Shown here: positions 1-7,571 of the stretch, one piece after another
Layout of the letters: the number at the start of each line of letters is the position of its first letter
How positions within the stretch are numbered: the stretch's first letter is position 1
Assembly: GCA_900016675.1 (NCBI GenBank)
Contig: LN483072.1
Location: forward strand, 1-64,000
Length of the DNA: 64,000 nucleotides
Direction: 5' to 3'
Source: Arthrobacter saudimassiliensis
GTDB lineage: Bacteria > Actinomycetota > Actinomycetes > Actinomycetales > Micrococcaceae
Translations under genes and position numbers: made by a program
Notes under the pieces: model-generated
Database searches by the model: none
Seen by the model: only the letters and a program-made list of their open reading frames with translations
Told to the model about the DNA's origin: nothing

Positions 1-1004
1 GCCTGAGCGTGCAGATCGCCGAGCTGGCGGCCGCCGCGCTGGCCGAAGCGGGCGCCCCGCAGGGGACCTTCGGCCTGGTCACCGGGTTCGATGCCGGGCT
101 GCAGGCGGTGGATTCGCCGCTCATCCGCGCGGTGGCCTTCACCGGCAGCCAGGCCGGGGGCATGGCCCTGGTGCAGCGGGCCGCCGGCCGCGGCGTTCCC
201 GTGTTCGCCGAAATGGGCACCGTCAACCCGGTGCTGGTCACGCCCGCCGCGGCAGCCGACGGGGCAGCCGTCCGCGCCCTGGCCGCCGGCTTCACCGGCT
301 CCTTCACCCTGGGCGCCGGCCAGTTCTGTACCAAGCCCGGCCTGCTGCTGGCTCCCGCCGGGTCCGGCCTGCCCGAGGCCGTGCGCCGCGCGGTGGCCGA
401 CGTCGTGCCCGCCCCGCTGCTGACCGCCGGCATCGCCGGCAGCTACCGGACCGGCCTTGCCGCCCTCACCGAGGCCGCGGGCGCTCCGGTGCCGCCGGCC
501 GACGCCGGTCCGGCAGCCGGGTGGCACGCCGCGCCCGAGCTGGTCGAGGTGCGCCCGGAGCAGCTGGTACCCGGCTCCAGGCTGCTCGAGGAGTGCTTCG
601 GGCCGGTGGCCCTGATCTGCGAATACGAGGACTTCGGCCAGGCGCTGGCGCTGGCCGCCGTCCTGCAGCCCTCCCTCGCCGCTTCCGTCTTTACCGGCGG
701 AGACGGGGACACCGACGCCGCCGCCGCCGTCGCCGCCCTGGTCCCCCGGGTGGGCCGCGTGGCGGTCAACACCTGGCCCACCGGCGTCGCGAACACCTGG
801 GCGCAGCAGCACGGCGGACCGTGGCCGGCGACCTCGCGGCCGGAGGCGACCAGCGTGGGCGCCGGCGCACTGGAGAGGTTCGTGCGGCCGGTGGCGGTGC
901 AGAACGCTCCTGAGGCCTTCCTGCCGCCGCCCGTCGCGCCGGAGAATCCCTGGGGCATTCCGCAGCGGATCGACGGCGTCCCGGCCGCCCCCGGCACCGA
1001 CTGA
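1..1004 (+). CDS. NADP-dependent aldehyde dehydrogenase, 2,5-dioxovalerate (KGSA) dehydrogenase-like, 5' end cut off
   Basis: This is the C-terminal two thirds of an aldehyde dehydrogenase. The frame is open back to the window edge, so the GTG at 9 is probably internal. Counting from that GTG, the general-base motif FAEMGTVNPV carries Glu68 and the catalytic motif GQFCTKPG carries Cys107. GQFCTKPG is the form typical of alpha-ketoglutarate semialdehyde dehydrogenases, which oxidise 2,5-dioxopentanoate to 2-oxoglutarate in pentose, sugar-acid or hydroxyproline breakdown. The family is usually about 500-530 residues; about 333 are visible here. The next gene follows after 67 bases on the same strand. 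Subfamily is inferred from the motif; the general ALDH assignment is firm. Confidence 0.85.
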   Translation, partial: LSVQIAELAAAALAEAGAPQGTFGLVTGFDAGLQAVDSPLIRAVAFTGSQAGGMALVQRAAGRGVPVFAEMGTVNPVLVTPAAAADGAAVRALAAGFTGSFTLGAGQFCTKPGLLLAPAGSGLPEAVRRAVADVVPAPLLTAGIAGSYRTGLAALTEAAGAPVPPADAGPAAGWHAAPELVEVRPEQLVPGSRLLEECFGPVALICEYEDFGQALALAAVLQPSLAASVFTGGDGDTDAAAAVAALVPRVGRVAVNTWPTGVANTWAQQHGGPWPATSRPEATSVGAGALERFVRPVAVQNAPEAFLPPPVAPENPWGIPQRIDGVPAAPGTD

Positions 1005-1071
1005 GCACCTCCTGACCTCCCCGCCGCACCCCGACGGCACCGACCCCCTCCAACGACCGGAAAGAAGAACC

Positions 1072-2244
1072 GTGAACGACAATTCGGACCTCATCGGCAT
1101 CGAAGGCCTCCTCAGCGCGGAGGAAATCGCCGTCCGCGACAAGGTGCGCGCCTTCGTGGATACCGAAATCCGCCCCAACATCGCCGGCTGGTACGAGCGG
1201 GCGGAGTTCCCGCTGGAGATCGTGCCGGAGATGGCGAAGCTCGGCGTGCTGGGCATGCACCTGACCGGCTACGGTTGCCCGGGCCGCTCGGCCGTCGAGT
1301 ACGGGCTGGCCGCCATGGAGCTGGAGGCCGGCGACTCCGGGCTGCGCACCTTCGTCTCCGTGCAGGGCTCGCTGGCCATGAGCGCCATCCACAAGCACGG
1401 CTCCGAGGAGCAGAAGAACGAGTGGCTGCCCCGGATGGCCGCCGGCGAGGCGATCGGCTGCTTCGGGCTGACCGAGCCGACCGCCGGCTCCGACCCGGCC
1501 GGCATGCAGACCTTCGCCCGACGGGACGGGGCCGGCGACGACGCGGACTGGGTGCTCAACGGCACCAAGCGGTGGATCGGCCTGGCATCGGTGGCGCAGG
1601 TGGCGGTGATCTGGGCGATGACCGACGACGGCGTGCGCGGCTTCGTGGTGCCCACCGACACCCCGGGCTTCAAGGCCGTGCCGATCACGCAGAAGCTGTC
1701 CATGCGCGCCTCCATCCAGTGCGAGATCGAGCTGACCGACCTGCGGCTGCCGGCATCGGCCATGCTGCCCAAGGCCAAGGGCCTGCGCGGACCGTTCGAA
1801 TGCCTCAACGAGGCCCGCTACGGCATCATCTGGGGCGCCATGGGCGCGGCCCGCGACTCCTACCTGACGGCGCTGGAGTACTCGAAGGAACGGCTGCAGT
1901 TCGGCAAGCCGCTGGCCGGCTACCAGCTGACGCAGGAAAAACTGGTGAACATGGCCCTGGAAATCAACAAGGGCACCCTGCTCGCCCTGCAGCTGGGCCG
2001 GCTGAAGGACGCCGGAGGCCTGCAGCCGCACCAGATCTCGGTGGGCAAGCTGAACAACTGCCGGGAAGCCATCGCGATCGCCCGCGAGGCCCGCGCCATG
2101 CTCGGCGGCAACGGCATCACGCTGGACTATTCACCGCTGCGCCACGCCAACAACCTGGAGTCGGTACGCACCTACGAAGGCACCGACGAGGTGCACACCC
2201 TGGTGATCGGCAACCACGTCACCGGCATTCCCGCGTTCCGGTAG
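1072..2244 (+). CDS. acyl-CoA dehydrogenase, glutaryl-CoA dehydrogenase-like
   Basis: A 390-residue FAD-dependent acyl-CoA dehydrogenase of normal length. It has the FAD/substrate motif CFGLTEPTAGSDP in the middle domain and the catalytic-base motif YEGTDEVH near the C-terminus, with Glu369 as expected base. The position and sequence around that Glu resemble glutaryl-CoA dehydrogenase, which oxidises and decarboxylates glutaryl-CoA to crotonyl-CoA in lysine, tryptophan and aromatic breakdown. The start is GTG, preceded by a GGAAAGAAG-type ribosome site. It may be co-transcribed with the upstream aldehyde dehydrogenase. It ends in a hairpin shared with the convergent Nudix gene. Another short-chain substrate is possible. 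Confidence 0.8.
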   Translation: MNDNSDLIGIEGLLSAEEIAVRDKVRAFVDTEIRPNIAGWYERAEFPLEIVPEMAKLGVLGMHLTGYGCPGRSAVEYGLAAMELEAGDSGLRTFVSVQGSLAMSAIHKHGSEEQKNEWLPRMAAGEAIGCFGLTEPTAGSDPAGMQTFARRDGAGDDADWVLNGTKRWIGLASVAQVAVIWAMTDDGVRGFVVPTDTPGFKAVPITQKLSMRASIQCEIELTDLRLPASAMLPKAKGLRGPFECLNEARYGIIWGAMGAARDSYLTALEYSKERLQFGKPLAGYQLTQEKLVNMALEINKGTLLALQLGRLKDAGGLQPHQISVGKLNNCREAIAIAREARAMLGGNGITLDYSPLRHANNLESVRTYEGTDEVHTLVIGNHVTGIPAFR

Positions 2245-2276
2245 GCCTGAGCCCGCATGCCGACCCGGCTCAGGCC
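2244..2276. terminator. bidirectional terminator hairpin
   Basis: GGCCTGAGCC (2244-2253) and GGCTCAGGCC (2267-2276) form a perfect 10-bp stem with a 13-base loop. The stem overlaps the last base of the acyl-CoA dehydrogenase stop and the whole stop codon of the convergent Nudix gene. This is the expected place for a shared terminator. There is no clear U-run. Confidence 0.65.
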
Positions 2277-3007
2277 GGGGTGCGTTCGTAGGTCCAGTTC
2301 CGGCCGTCCATCACCAGCCGGTGGCGGGCGGCCGGAGCGGTGCCCGGCGCCCCGGGATACGCGGCGTCGTCCTGCCAGATCACCATGGCGGTGCCGGGGG
2401 CATCGCCCGGGTGCTGCCGGCTGATGAAGGTCTCCGGCGCCGCAGCCGTCGCGGCCCGCAGCGCCTCTTCGGCGGAGCCGAAGGCGGCAAGGTGGTGCAG
2501 CGTGACCCAGGTGGGGGTGACGAGCTCGAGCTCTGCGCGGCGGTGCCGGTCCAGCGCTTCGGCCGGTGCCAGCCAGGCGCTGTCCACGTGCTCGTCCGGG
2601 CTCAGCCGGACCCTGCCCTCGGGAGCCGGTGCGAGGAAGAACCAGGTCCGGTACCGGCGGGGCACTTCGGCCGGCGGAATCCAGCACGACAGCGGCACCA
2701 GGGCGGCTGGGTCCAGCAGCAGGCCGGTTTCCTCTTCGGTCTCCCGGACGCCGGCGCGGCGGACGGCGGCTGCCGTCGCGGCGTCGGTCGCGGCGTCGGC
2801 GCTTCCCCCGGAGGCCAGGGGGTCCGCCACAGGATCCGCTCCGTCCGGCTGCGGGGCGTGGTCGTCCGGGTCCACCAAACCGCCGGGAAAGACCCAGGCG
2901 CCCGCGAACGAGCCCCTGCGGCTGGGCCGCTGCAGCAGCAGCGTCTCGAGCCCGTCGGCGCCGTCCCGCAGCAGCACCACGGTTGCGGCATACCCGTGCA
3001 GTTCCAT
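2270..3007 (-). CDS. Nudix hydrolase with an insert in the Nudix box
   Basis: A 245-residue Nudix-fold pyrophosphohydrolase. The N-terminal strand leads to WVFPGG (about 38-43) and the catalytic end of the box is RETEEETG (88-95). Between the glycines and RETEEETG lies an Ala/Asp-rich insertion of roughly 35 residues that splits the canonical 23-residue motif. Long Nudix proteins of this layout (NUDT19/RppH-distant type) are common in actinobacteria and are often assigned to nucleotide-diphosphate or CoA-like substrates. No substrate can be named from sequence. It stands alone, convergent with the acyl-CoA dehydrogenase and followed upstream by tmRNA. Confidence 0.8.
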   Translation of the reverse strand: MELHGYAATVVLLRDGADGLETLLLQRPSRRGSFAGAWVFPGGLVDPDDHAPQPDGADPVADPLASGGSADAATDAATAAAVRRAGVRETEEETGLLLDPAALVPLSCWIPPAEVPRRYRTWFFLAPAPEGRVRLSPDEHVDSAWLAPAEALDRHRRAELELVTPTWVTLHHLAAFGSAEEALRAATAAAPETFISRQHPGDAPGTAMVIWQDDAAYPGAPGTAPAARHRLVMDGRNWTYERTPA

Positions 3008-3110
3008 TGTTGATGCGCCCTTTCGCCGGATGCGGGCAGCACCGCCCGCCGGCCTTCAATCCTAGCCATTCAAGGGCCGGAACCGGGCAGCAGTGCCAAT
3101 CCGGGCAGTA

Positions 3111-3141
3111 AAAAAGGGAAGCGTGCGGCGCTTCCCTTTTT
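3111..3141 (-). terminator. intrinsic terminator of tmRNA
   Basis: A 13-bp perfect inverted repeat, with arms at 3111-3123 and 3129-3141 and a 5-base loop, begins two bases after the tmRNA 3' end. It has A/T-rich outer arms giving a U-run on the minus transcript. This is the clearest rho-independent terminator in the window. Confidence 0.85.
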
Positions 3142-3143
3142 CG

Positions 3144-3512
3144 TGGAGATGGGGGGAATCGAACCCCCGTCCGTGCTCGTGTTGCCAGGGCTTCTCCGGG
3201 CGCAGTCTGCGTCGGATTTTCTTGGCCCCAGCCGGCGTGGCAGACGCTGCGGCTGATCCGGGCCCAGCCGTCAAGGTGTTCCGGATGCTCCGACGGCAGG
3301 AACATCAGGCAGTGGCTTCCTCAATGACGCCAGGATCCGGGGCGGAAGCATCCCCGGGCTGACGGACTGCTCCGGCCGGCTAGGCAGCGAGAGCGAAGTC
3401 AGTGCGCATAGGTTTGGCACTTATTGGTTTGCAGAGGGCATTAGCGAGACAACTCTGCGTCCTCGGCCCGCTTCCCCTGGCGCGGCGAACAACGTCGAAA
3501 CCGATCATCCCC
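3144..3512 (-). ncRNA. ssrA: transfer-messenger RNA (tmRNA)
   Basis: Trans-translation RNA of about 369 nt. The 5' end GGGGATGATCGGTTTCGAC (from 3512) and the 3' end GGTTCGATTCCCCCCATCTCC (T-loop plus acceptor strand, ending near 3144) pair as the tRNA-like acceptor: GGGGATG against CATCTCC. The resume codon GCC lies at 3416-3418. The tag reading frame runs down to a TAG at 3380-3382 and gives AKPMRTDFALAA, the degradation tag added to stalled peptides. The acceptor is followed by A then CGA, so the terminal CCA is not encoded and must be added enzymatically. A strong terminator follows immediately. The ends are inferred from pairing and may be off by a base or two. Confidence 0.93.
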
Positions 3513-3596
3513 GTATTCAGTTGCAGTACTGTCAACGAACGGGGAGGGCCGGAAAATTCCCGCCCCTCCCCGTTCCCCGACAGTTTCCACGCAGGG

Positions 3597-3956
3597 CTAG
3601 CGCTGCTCGTCATCCTCATCGTCGGCGGCGTCCTCGTAGGACGCCGCCTCATCCTCGACCCCGTAGGGGTAGTCGTCGTCATCGGCGCCGGAGAGGGCCT
3701 GCGCCTGCTCCAGGCGGTCCGCCTCGGAGCCGCCGGGCAGCACGTCGTCACCTGCAGGGGGCGTCGATCCGCCGCCGGGAACGGCGGGCAGCTGCTGCTC
3801 GTGCCGGTCGGCGTCCGATCCGCCCTCCAGCGGGGCGTCCGCTGCGGGCGCGCCGACGTCGGGGCCGTCCTCGGGCACGGCCGGCAGTTCCTGCTCCAGC
3901 CGGTCCGCCTCGTAGCCGTCGGGCAGGGCCGGTGAGTCTTCGGTGTTCCTCGCCAT
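3597..3956 (-). CDS. acidic protein with three ADRxEQ repeats, function unknown
   Basis: A 119-residue, very acidic, probably disordered protein. Three imperfect internal repeats are visible: GYEADRLEQELPAVP near residue 14, GSDADRHEQQLPAVP near 45 and GSEADRLEQAQALSG near 75. They are followed by a DDDDYPYG segment and an Asp/Glu tail. I see no signal peptide, membrane segment or enzyme motif. ATG start with a GGAGGAAG ribosome site just upstream. It lies between tmRNA and a CBS-domain gene on the same strand, with about 86 bases to the CBS stop. The repeated G-x-x-ADR-x-EQ element looks like a short linear binding motif, but no partner is known to me. Confidence 0.75.
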   Translation of the reverse strand: MARNTEDSPALPDGYEADRLEQELPAVPEDGPDVGAPAADAPLEGGSDADRHEQQLPAVPGGGSTPPAGDDVLPGGSEADRLEQAQALSGADDDDYPYGVEDEAASYEDAADDEDDEQR

Positions 3957-4042
3957 GCTTCCTCCTCGTTCCGTCGTCGTTCCGGGTCGTTCCGGGTCGG
4001 CCGGCGGGCACCGCGGCGCGCGGTCCGCCGGAGTCCTCCAGC

Positions 4043-4456
4043 CTAGTACGAGATGAACTCGACCAGCCCGCCGACCTCGTCCTCCGGATAGTTGCGGGCA
4101 ATGTCGGCCTGGCTCAGCATGCCCACCAGGTCGTGCCCGTCGATCACGGGCAGCCGGCGGATCCGGTGGGTCTTCATCGTTTCGATGGCCTCGTCGATGC
4201 CGTCGTCGGCGCCGATGGTCACCGGTTCGCCGGTGCCCAGCTCGCCGGCCTTCACGCTGCGGGGGTCCGTGCCCTCCGCCAGCACCCGGACCACGATGTC
4301 CCGGTCGGTCACCACGCCCTTGAGCCGGTTGTCCTCGCCGCAGATCGGCAGCGCGCCGACGTCGAGGTCGGCCATCTTCCGGGCGGCCGCCTCAAGCGTG
4401 TCGTTCTCGCCGATGCACTCGGCGTTGCCGGTCATGATCTCGCGGACTGTGAGCAT
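4043..4456 (-). CDS. CBS-domain pair protein
   Basis: A 137-residue protein made only of two CBS domains. The first begins at the N-terminus (LTVREIMTGNAECIG, then LPICGEDNRLKGVVTDRDIV) and the second covers the C-terminal half (EPVTIGADDG, then RRLPVIDGHDLVGMLSQADI). Stand-alone CBS pairs bind adenine nucleotides or related ligands and act as energy or stress sensors, often with unknown partners. ATG start with an AAGGAGG-like ribosome site. It is divergent from the small gene at 4583; the 126-base gap contains ATGGT-CT-ACCAT (4494-4505), a small possible operator. Confidence 0.88.
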   Translation of the reverse strand: MLTVREIMTGNAECIGENDTLEAAARKMADLDVGALPICGEDNRLKGVVTDRDIVVRVLAEGTDPRSVKAGELGTGEPVTIGADDGIDEAIETMKTHRIRRLPVIDGHDLVGMLSQADIARNYPEDEVGGLVEFISY

Positions 4457-4582
4457 CGCGGGTCCTCCTTCGCCGTTTTTACTAAGGGTACTTATGGTCT
4501 ACCATCGTTGGCACATGGAAGGAAACCGCGCCGCCGGGCGGCAGGGCTGTCCGGCGGGCCACGATCCGAAGGAGAAGAGCGC

Positions 4583-4864
4583 ATGGCGTCCGAATCCCAC
4601 ACGACCACCGACCATGACGAAATCCGCCGCTGGGTGGAGAAGAACGACGGCAGGCCCGCCAGCGTCAAGGGCACCGAAAACGGCGGCGACGACGCCGGTA
4701 TCCTGCGCATCGACTTCCCCGGCGGCGCCGGATCCGATTCGCTCGAGCAGATCAGCTGGGACGAATGGTTCGAAAAGTTCGACGACAGCGGCCTGGCGTT
4801 CCTCTACCAGGAGCACAAGGCCGACGGCTCCGACAGCACCTTCTTCAAGCTGGTGAACCGCTGA
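4583..4864 (+). CDS. small conserved actinobacterial protein, function unknown
   Basis: A 93-residue protein with TDHDEIRRWVEKNDGRPASV near the N-terminus and WDEWFEKFDDSGLAFLYQEH near the C-terminus. This pattern is shared by many small actinobacterial proteins that carry no reliable function. The start at 4583 is chosen because AAGGAG lies eight bases upstream; the frame is open much further upstream, but that part is the antisense of neighbouring genes. No signal peptide or membrane segment. Divergent from the CBS gene and convergent with the glycoside hydrolase, with which it leaves only 21 bases. Confidence 0.8.
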   Translation: MASESHTTTDHDEIRRWVEKNDGRPASVKGTENGGDDAGILRIDFPGGAGSDSLEQISWDEWFEKFDDSGLAFLYQEHKADGSDSTFFKLVNR

Positions 4865-4885
4865 CGGCCGCCGGGCGGCAGGCCC

Positions 4886-5815
4886 TCAGCCGAACAGCGG
4901 CCTGCCCCCGGTGAGCTCCTTCAGCGGCGTCGGCCCGGCGATCTCGCCGGTGAAGTTGCCGTTCTGGAAGCCGAACAGCACCCACTCGCCGTCGCGCTTC
5001 TGCACCAGCTGGGCGGCGTAGATGCCCTCGAGGTAGAACTCGGCGGTCTCCTCGAGCTTCCAGGGCCCGAGCAGCGAGCCGCCGGGCGCGATCCACGTGC
5101 CGGTGGGCTGCCGCGAGGCGTCCACGCCGGGAGCAAACTCCGGCAGGCAGGAGAAGATCAGCACCGGCTGCCCGTCCACGACCTTGGCCTGGATGACCTC
5201 CATCTCGCCGAAGCCGGCGGGTGAGGTCAGCGGCGGGCGCACCTCCCACTCCTCCATATCGGTGCTGACGGCGTGCCCGACGACGGCGCGGCCGGCCGGG
5301 TCGCCCTCGTTGGCGCGGGCGGTGATCAGCATGTGCCACAGCCCGGTGTCCTCGTCGCGGAAGACGAACGGATCCCGCCAGGCCTCGTCCGGCCAGGTGC
5401 CCTCGCCGAGTTTTTCGTACCAGCGGGGGTCCGCCTCCAGCGGCGGCCGGTCCAGGCGCTGCCAGGTGATCAGGTCGTCCGAGACGGCGTGGCCGATGCG
5501 CTGCTGCAGCCCGTTTTCGGCCCGGCCCACGCCGGTGTAGAACAGGTGCCAGCGGCCGTCGTCGCCGCGCACGGTGCAGCCGGTCCAGGTGGCCAGGTCG
5601 TCCCAGGCGGGCGCGTCGGCGGCGACCAGGGCATCCGGCAGCAGGGACCAGTCCTCGAGGTCGGCGGAGACGGCGTGCCCGATCGAGGCGCGGTAGTGAC
5701 GGCGCTGCGGATCCTGCAGGGCGCGGGAGGCGCGCAGGAAGAACAGGTGGTACTGCTCCCCGTCGTCGGCCAGCCAGCTGTCCCAGGCCCAGTGGTCATT
5801 GAGGCGGAAAGCCAT
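4886..5815 (-). CDS. glycoside hydrolase, GH32/GH43-like five-bladed propeller
   Basis: A 309-residue cytoplasmic enzyme (no signal peptide). The N-terminal WAWDSWLADDG resembles the nucleophile strand of GH32/43/68 propellers. WRDPFVF (about 146-152) contains the Arg-Asp-Pro signature of the same clan, and GEMEVIQAKV (about 203-212) may carry the acid/base Glu. The repeated phrases IGHAVSADLEDW, IGHAVSDDLITW and VGHAVSTDMEEW mark successive propeller blades. It overlaps nagB by 20 bases and is the last gene of the sugar operon, so it probably acts on the imported sugar. Pairing of such a hydrolase with NagB is unusual; the true substrate cannot be read from sequence. Confidence 0.75.
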   Translation of the reverse strand: MAFRLNDHWAWDSWLADDGEQYHLFFLRASRALQDPQRRHYRASIGHAVSADLEDWSLLPDALVAADAPAWDDLATWTGCTVRGDDGRWHLFYTGVGRAENGLQQRIGHAVSDDLITWQRLDRPPLEADPRWYEKLGEGTWPDEAWRDPFVFRDEDTGLWHMLITARANEGDPAGRAVVGHAVSTDMEEWEVRPPLTSPAGFGEMEVIQAKVVDGQPVLIFSCLPEFAPGVDASRQPTGTWIAPGGSLLGPWKLEETAEFYLEGIYAAQLVQKRDGEWVLFGFQNGNFTGEIAGPTPLKELTGGRPLFG

Positions 5816-6596
5816 GTGTTCCCCGTTTCGCGTGGTCGGCCTCGTAGGCGGTGCGGTAGTAGTCGGTCAGGGTCAGCTGCGCGGCGGCGGCCTCGTCCAC
5901 CACCAGCACGGCGTCGGGGTGGAACTGCAGCACGGACGCCGGGCACATGGCCGTCACCGGGCCTTCGGCGGCGCCGGCGACGGCGGCCGCCTTGTGGCTG
6001 CCCTGCGCCACCAGCACGATCCTCCGGGCGTCCATGATGGTGCCCAGCCCCTGGGTGAGGCAGTGGGTGGGCACGTCGGCGAGGCTGCCGAAGAACCGGG
6101 CGTTGTCCTCACGGGTCTGCCGGGTCAGGGCCTTGACCCGGGTGCGGGAGGCGAAGGAGGAGGACGGTTCGTTGAAGCCGATGTGGCCGTTGGCGCCGAT
6201 GCCCAGGATCTGCAGGTCCACTCCCCCGGCGCCGGCGATCGCCGCCTCGTAGGCGGCGCCGGCGGCGGCGAGGTCGGCGGCGTTCCCGTCCGGCACGTGC
6301 ACCCGGGCCGGGTCCAGTCCCAGCGGCCCGGTGACGTGCCCGGCAATGTACGCGGCGTAGCTGTGCGGGTCCTCCGGCGGCAGGCCGGCGTACTCGTCCA
6401 GCGCGAAGGCGGCGGCGCGGGCGAAGGAGAGCTCTCCGGCGTCGACGGCGGCCGCCAGCCGGCGGTAGATGCCCACCGGGGAGGATCCGGTCGCCACGCC
6501 CAGCACGGCGTCGGGCCGGGACCGGACCAGCTCCGCGACCAGGCGCGCCGCGTGGTCGGCGACCGCGTCGCCGTCGGGCAGGATCACCACCTCCAT
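5796..6596 (-). CDS. nagB: glucosamine-6-phosphate deaminase
   Basis: A 266-residue enzyme that converts glucosamine 6-phosphate to fructose 6-phosphate and ammonia. Recognised by VATGSSPVGIYRRL (phosphate site, about 34-47), FALDEYAGL with the catalytic Asp67, and GIGANGHIGFNEP (132-144), all hallmarks of NagB. Length is normal for the family. It is the fourth gene of the operon: it starts 46 bases after the second permease and overlaps the hydrolase gene. Its presence points to an amino sugar (GlcNAc, glucosamine or an oligomer) as the operon's substrate. A NagA deacetylase is not in this window. Confidence 0.95.
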   Translation of the reverse strand: MEVVILPDGDAVADHAARLVAELVRSRPDAVLGVATGSSPVGIYRRLAAAVDAGELSFARAAAFALDEYAGLPPEDPHSYAAYIAGHVTGPLGLDPARVHVPDGNAADLAAAGAAYEAAIAGAGGVDLQILGIGANGHIGFNEPSSSFASRTRVKALTRQTREDNARFFGSLADVPTHCLTQGLGTIMDARRIVLVAQGSHKAAAVAGAAEGPVTAMCPASVLQFHPDAVLVVDEAAAAQLTLTDYYRTAYEADHAKRGTHGFPPQ

Positions 6597-6642
6597 GCCG
6601 TGCCTCCGTCCGCCCGGGCGCTGATGCTCACAGCCTCCATGC

Positions 6643-7569
6643 TCAGCCCTTCACCGCCGAGCTGGCCACGCCTTCGATGAACCAGCGCTGGAAGAGCAGG
6701 AAGACGACGATCACCGGCAGCACCAGCAGCACGCCGAAGGCCATCACCTGGCCCCAGGCCGGCGGCAGCTGTCCGGCGAAGACGCTGATCTGCAGCGGCA
6801 GCGGGCGCAGGTTCGGTTCGGAGACCATCAGCACCGGCCACAGGAACGCGCCCCACTGGGTGAGGAAGGTCAGGATGGCCACCGAGGCGTAGGCGGGCTT
6901 GCTCATCGGGGCGATGATCTGCGTGAAGATCCGCCACGGTCCGGCCCCGTCCAGCCGGGCGGCCTCGTCGATGCTGGGCGGAATGCCGGAGAAGAAGGAG
7001 TAGAACAGGAAGATCGACAGGGCGTTGCCGATGAACGGCACGATCTGGATCCACAGCGTGTTCCGGGCGTCGTTGTAGAGGTAGAACATCGGCACCGCGA
7101 CGGCCTCGAACGGCACGATCAGCAGCATCAGGATGCCCAGCAGCACCAGTCCGCGGCCCCGCCATTCCAGCCGGGACAGCGCGAAGGCGGCCATCGAGTT
7201 GACCACCAGGCCCAGCCCGACGACGGCGACGGTCACCGTGAAGGAGACCAGGAAGAACCGCCACAGGTGGCCGGTGCTGTCCGAGGACAGGCTCGCGGAG
7301 ACGCCCGAGTAGTTGTGCAGCCCCCACTGCGTGACGTCGAAGACCTTGAACCCGGCCAGGGTGTCCGACGCCGGGGCGAAGGACGCGGCGACCATGTACG
7401 CCACCGGGGCCAGGAACACCAGGCCGGTGACGACCAGCGCCAGGTAGTGCGCGGCGATGCCGGCGCGGTGGCGCGGGCTGGACCGGCGCAGCCGCGGAGG
7501 CGCCGCCGTCGTCGTGCCGGCGGCTGCCGCGGAGCCGGACGGGATGGGATTCTGCGTGGTGGTTGCCAT
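6643..7569 (-). CDS. sugar ABC transporter permease, MalG/DasC type
   Basis: A 308-residue inner-membrane permease of the carbohydrate CUT1 class. It has an extended low-complexity N-terminus rich in Thr/Ala/Gly (about 1-35), then six hydrophobic segments. The cytoplasmic EAA loop EAARLDGAGPWRIF docks to the ATPase. The C-terminus FQRWFIEGVASSAVKG is typical of MalG-like subunits. It begins two bases after the first permease stops, so the two are translationally coupled. No ATPase gene is present; such CUT1 importers usually share an MsiK-type ATPase encoded elsewhere. Confidence 0.9.
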   Translation of the reverse strand: MATTTQNPIPSGSAAAAGTTTAAPPRLRRSSPRHRAGIAAHYLALVVTGLVFLAPVAYMVAASFAPASDTLAGFKVFDVTQWGLHNYSGVSASLSSDSTGHLWRFFLVSFTVTVAVVGLGLVVNSMAAFALSRLEWRGRGLVLLGILMLLIVPFEAVAVPMFYLYNDARNTLWIQIVPFIGNALSIFLFYSFFSGIPPSIDEAARLDGAGPWRIFTQIIAPMSKPAYASVAILTFLTQWGAFLWPVLMVSEPNLRPLPLQISVFAGQLPPAWGQVMAFGVLLVLPVIVVFLLFQRWFIEGVASSAVKG

Positions 7570-7571
7570 GC

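Noticed and set aside
766-2031. 421-residue minus-strand open frame under the acyl-CoA dehydrogenase
   Set aside because: Composition is Gly/Arg/His-rich, no ribosome site, and it lies fully antisense to a clear enzyme; GC-rich third positions create such frames throughout the window.
3518-3540. TTGACA on the minus strand as the tmRNA -35 box
   Set aside because: It lies only 18-23 bases before the tmRNA 5' end, which leaves no room for a -10; the true promoter was not identified.
3380-3751. 123-residue frame ending FALAA as a protein gene
   Set aside because: Its C-terminus is the tmRNA tag; the remainder crosses the structured tmRNA and the acidic protein gene out of frame.
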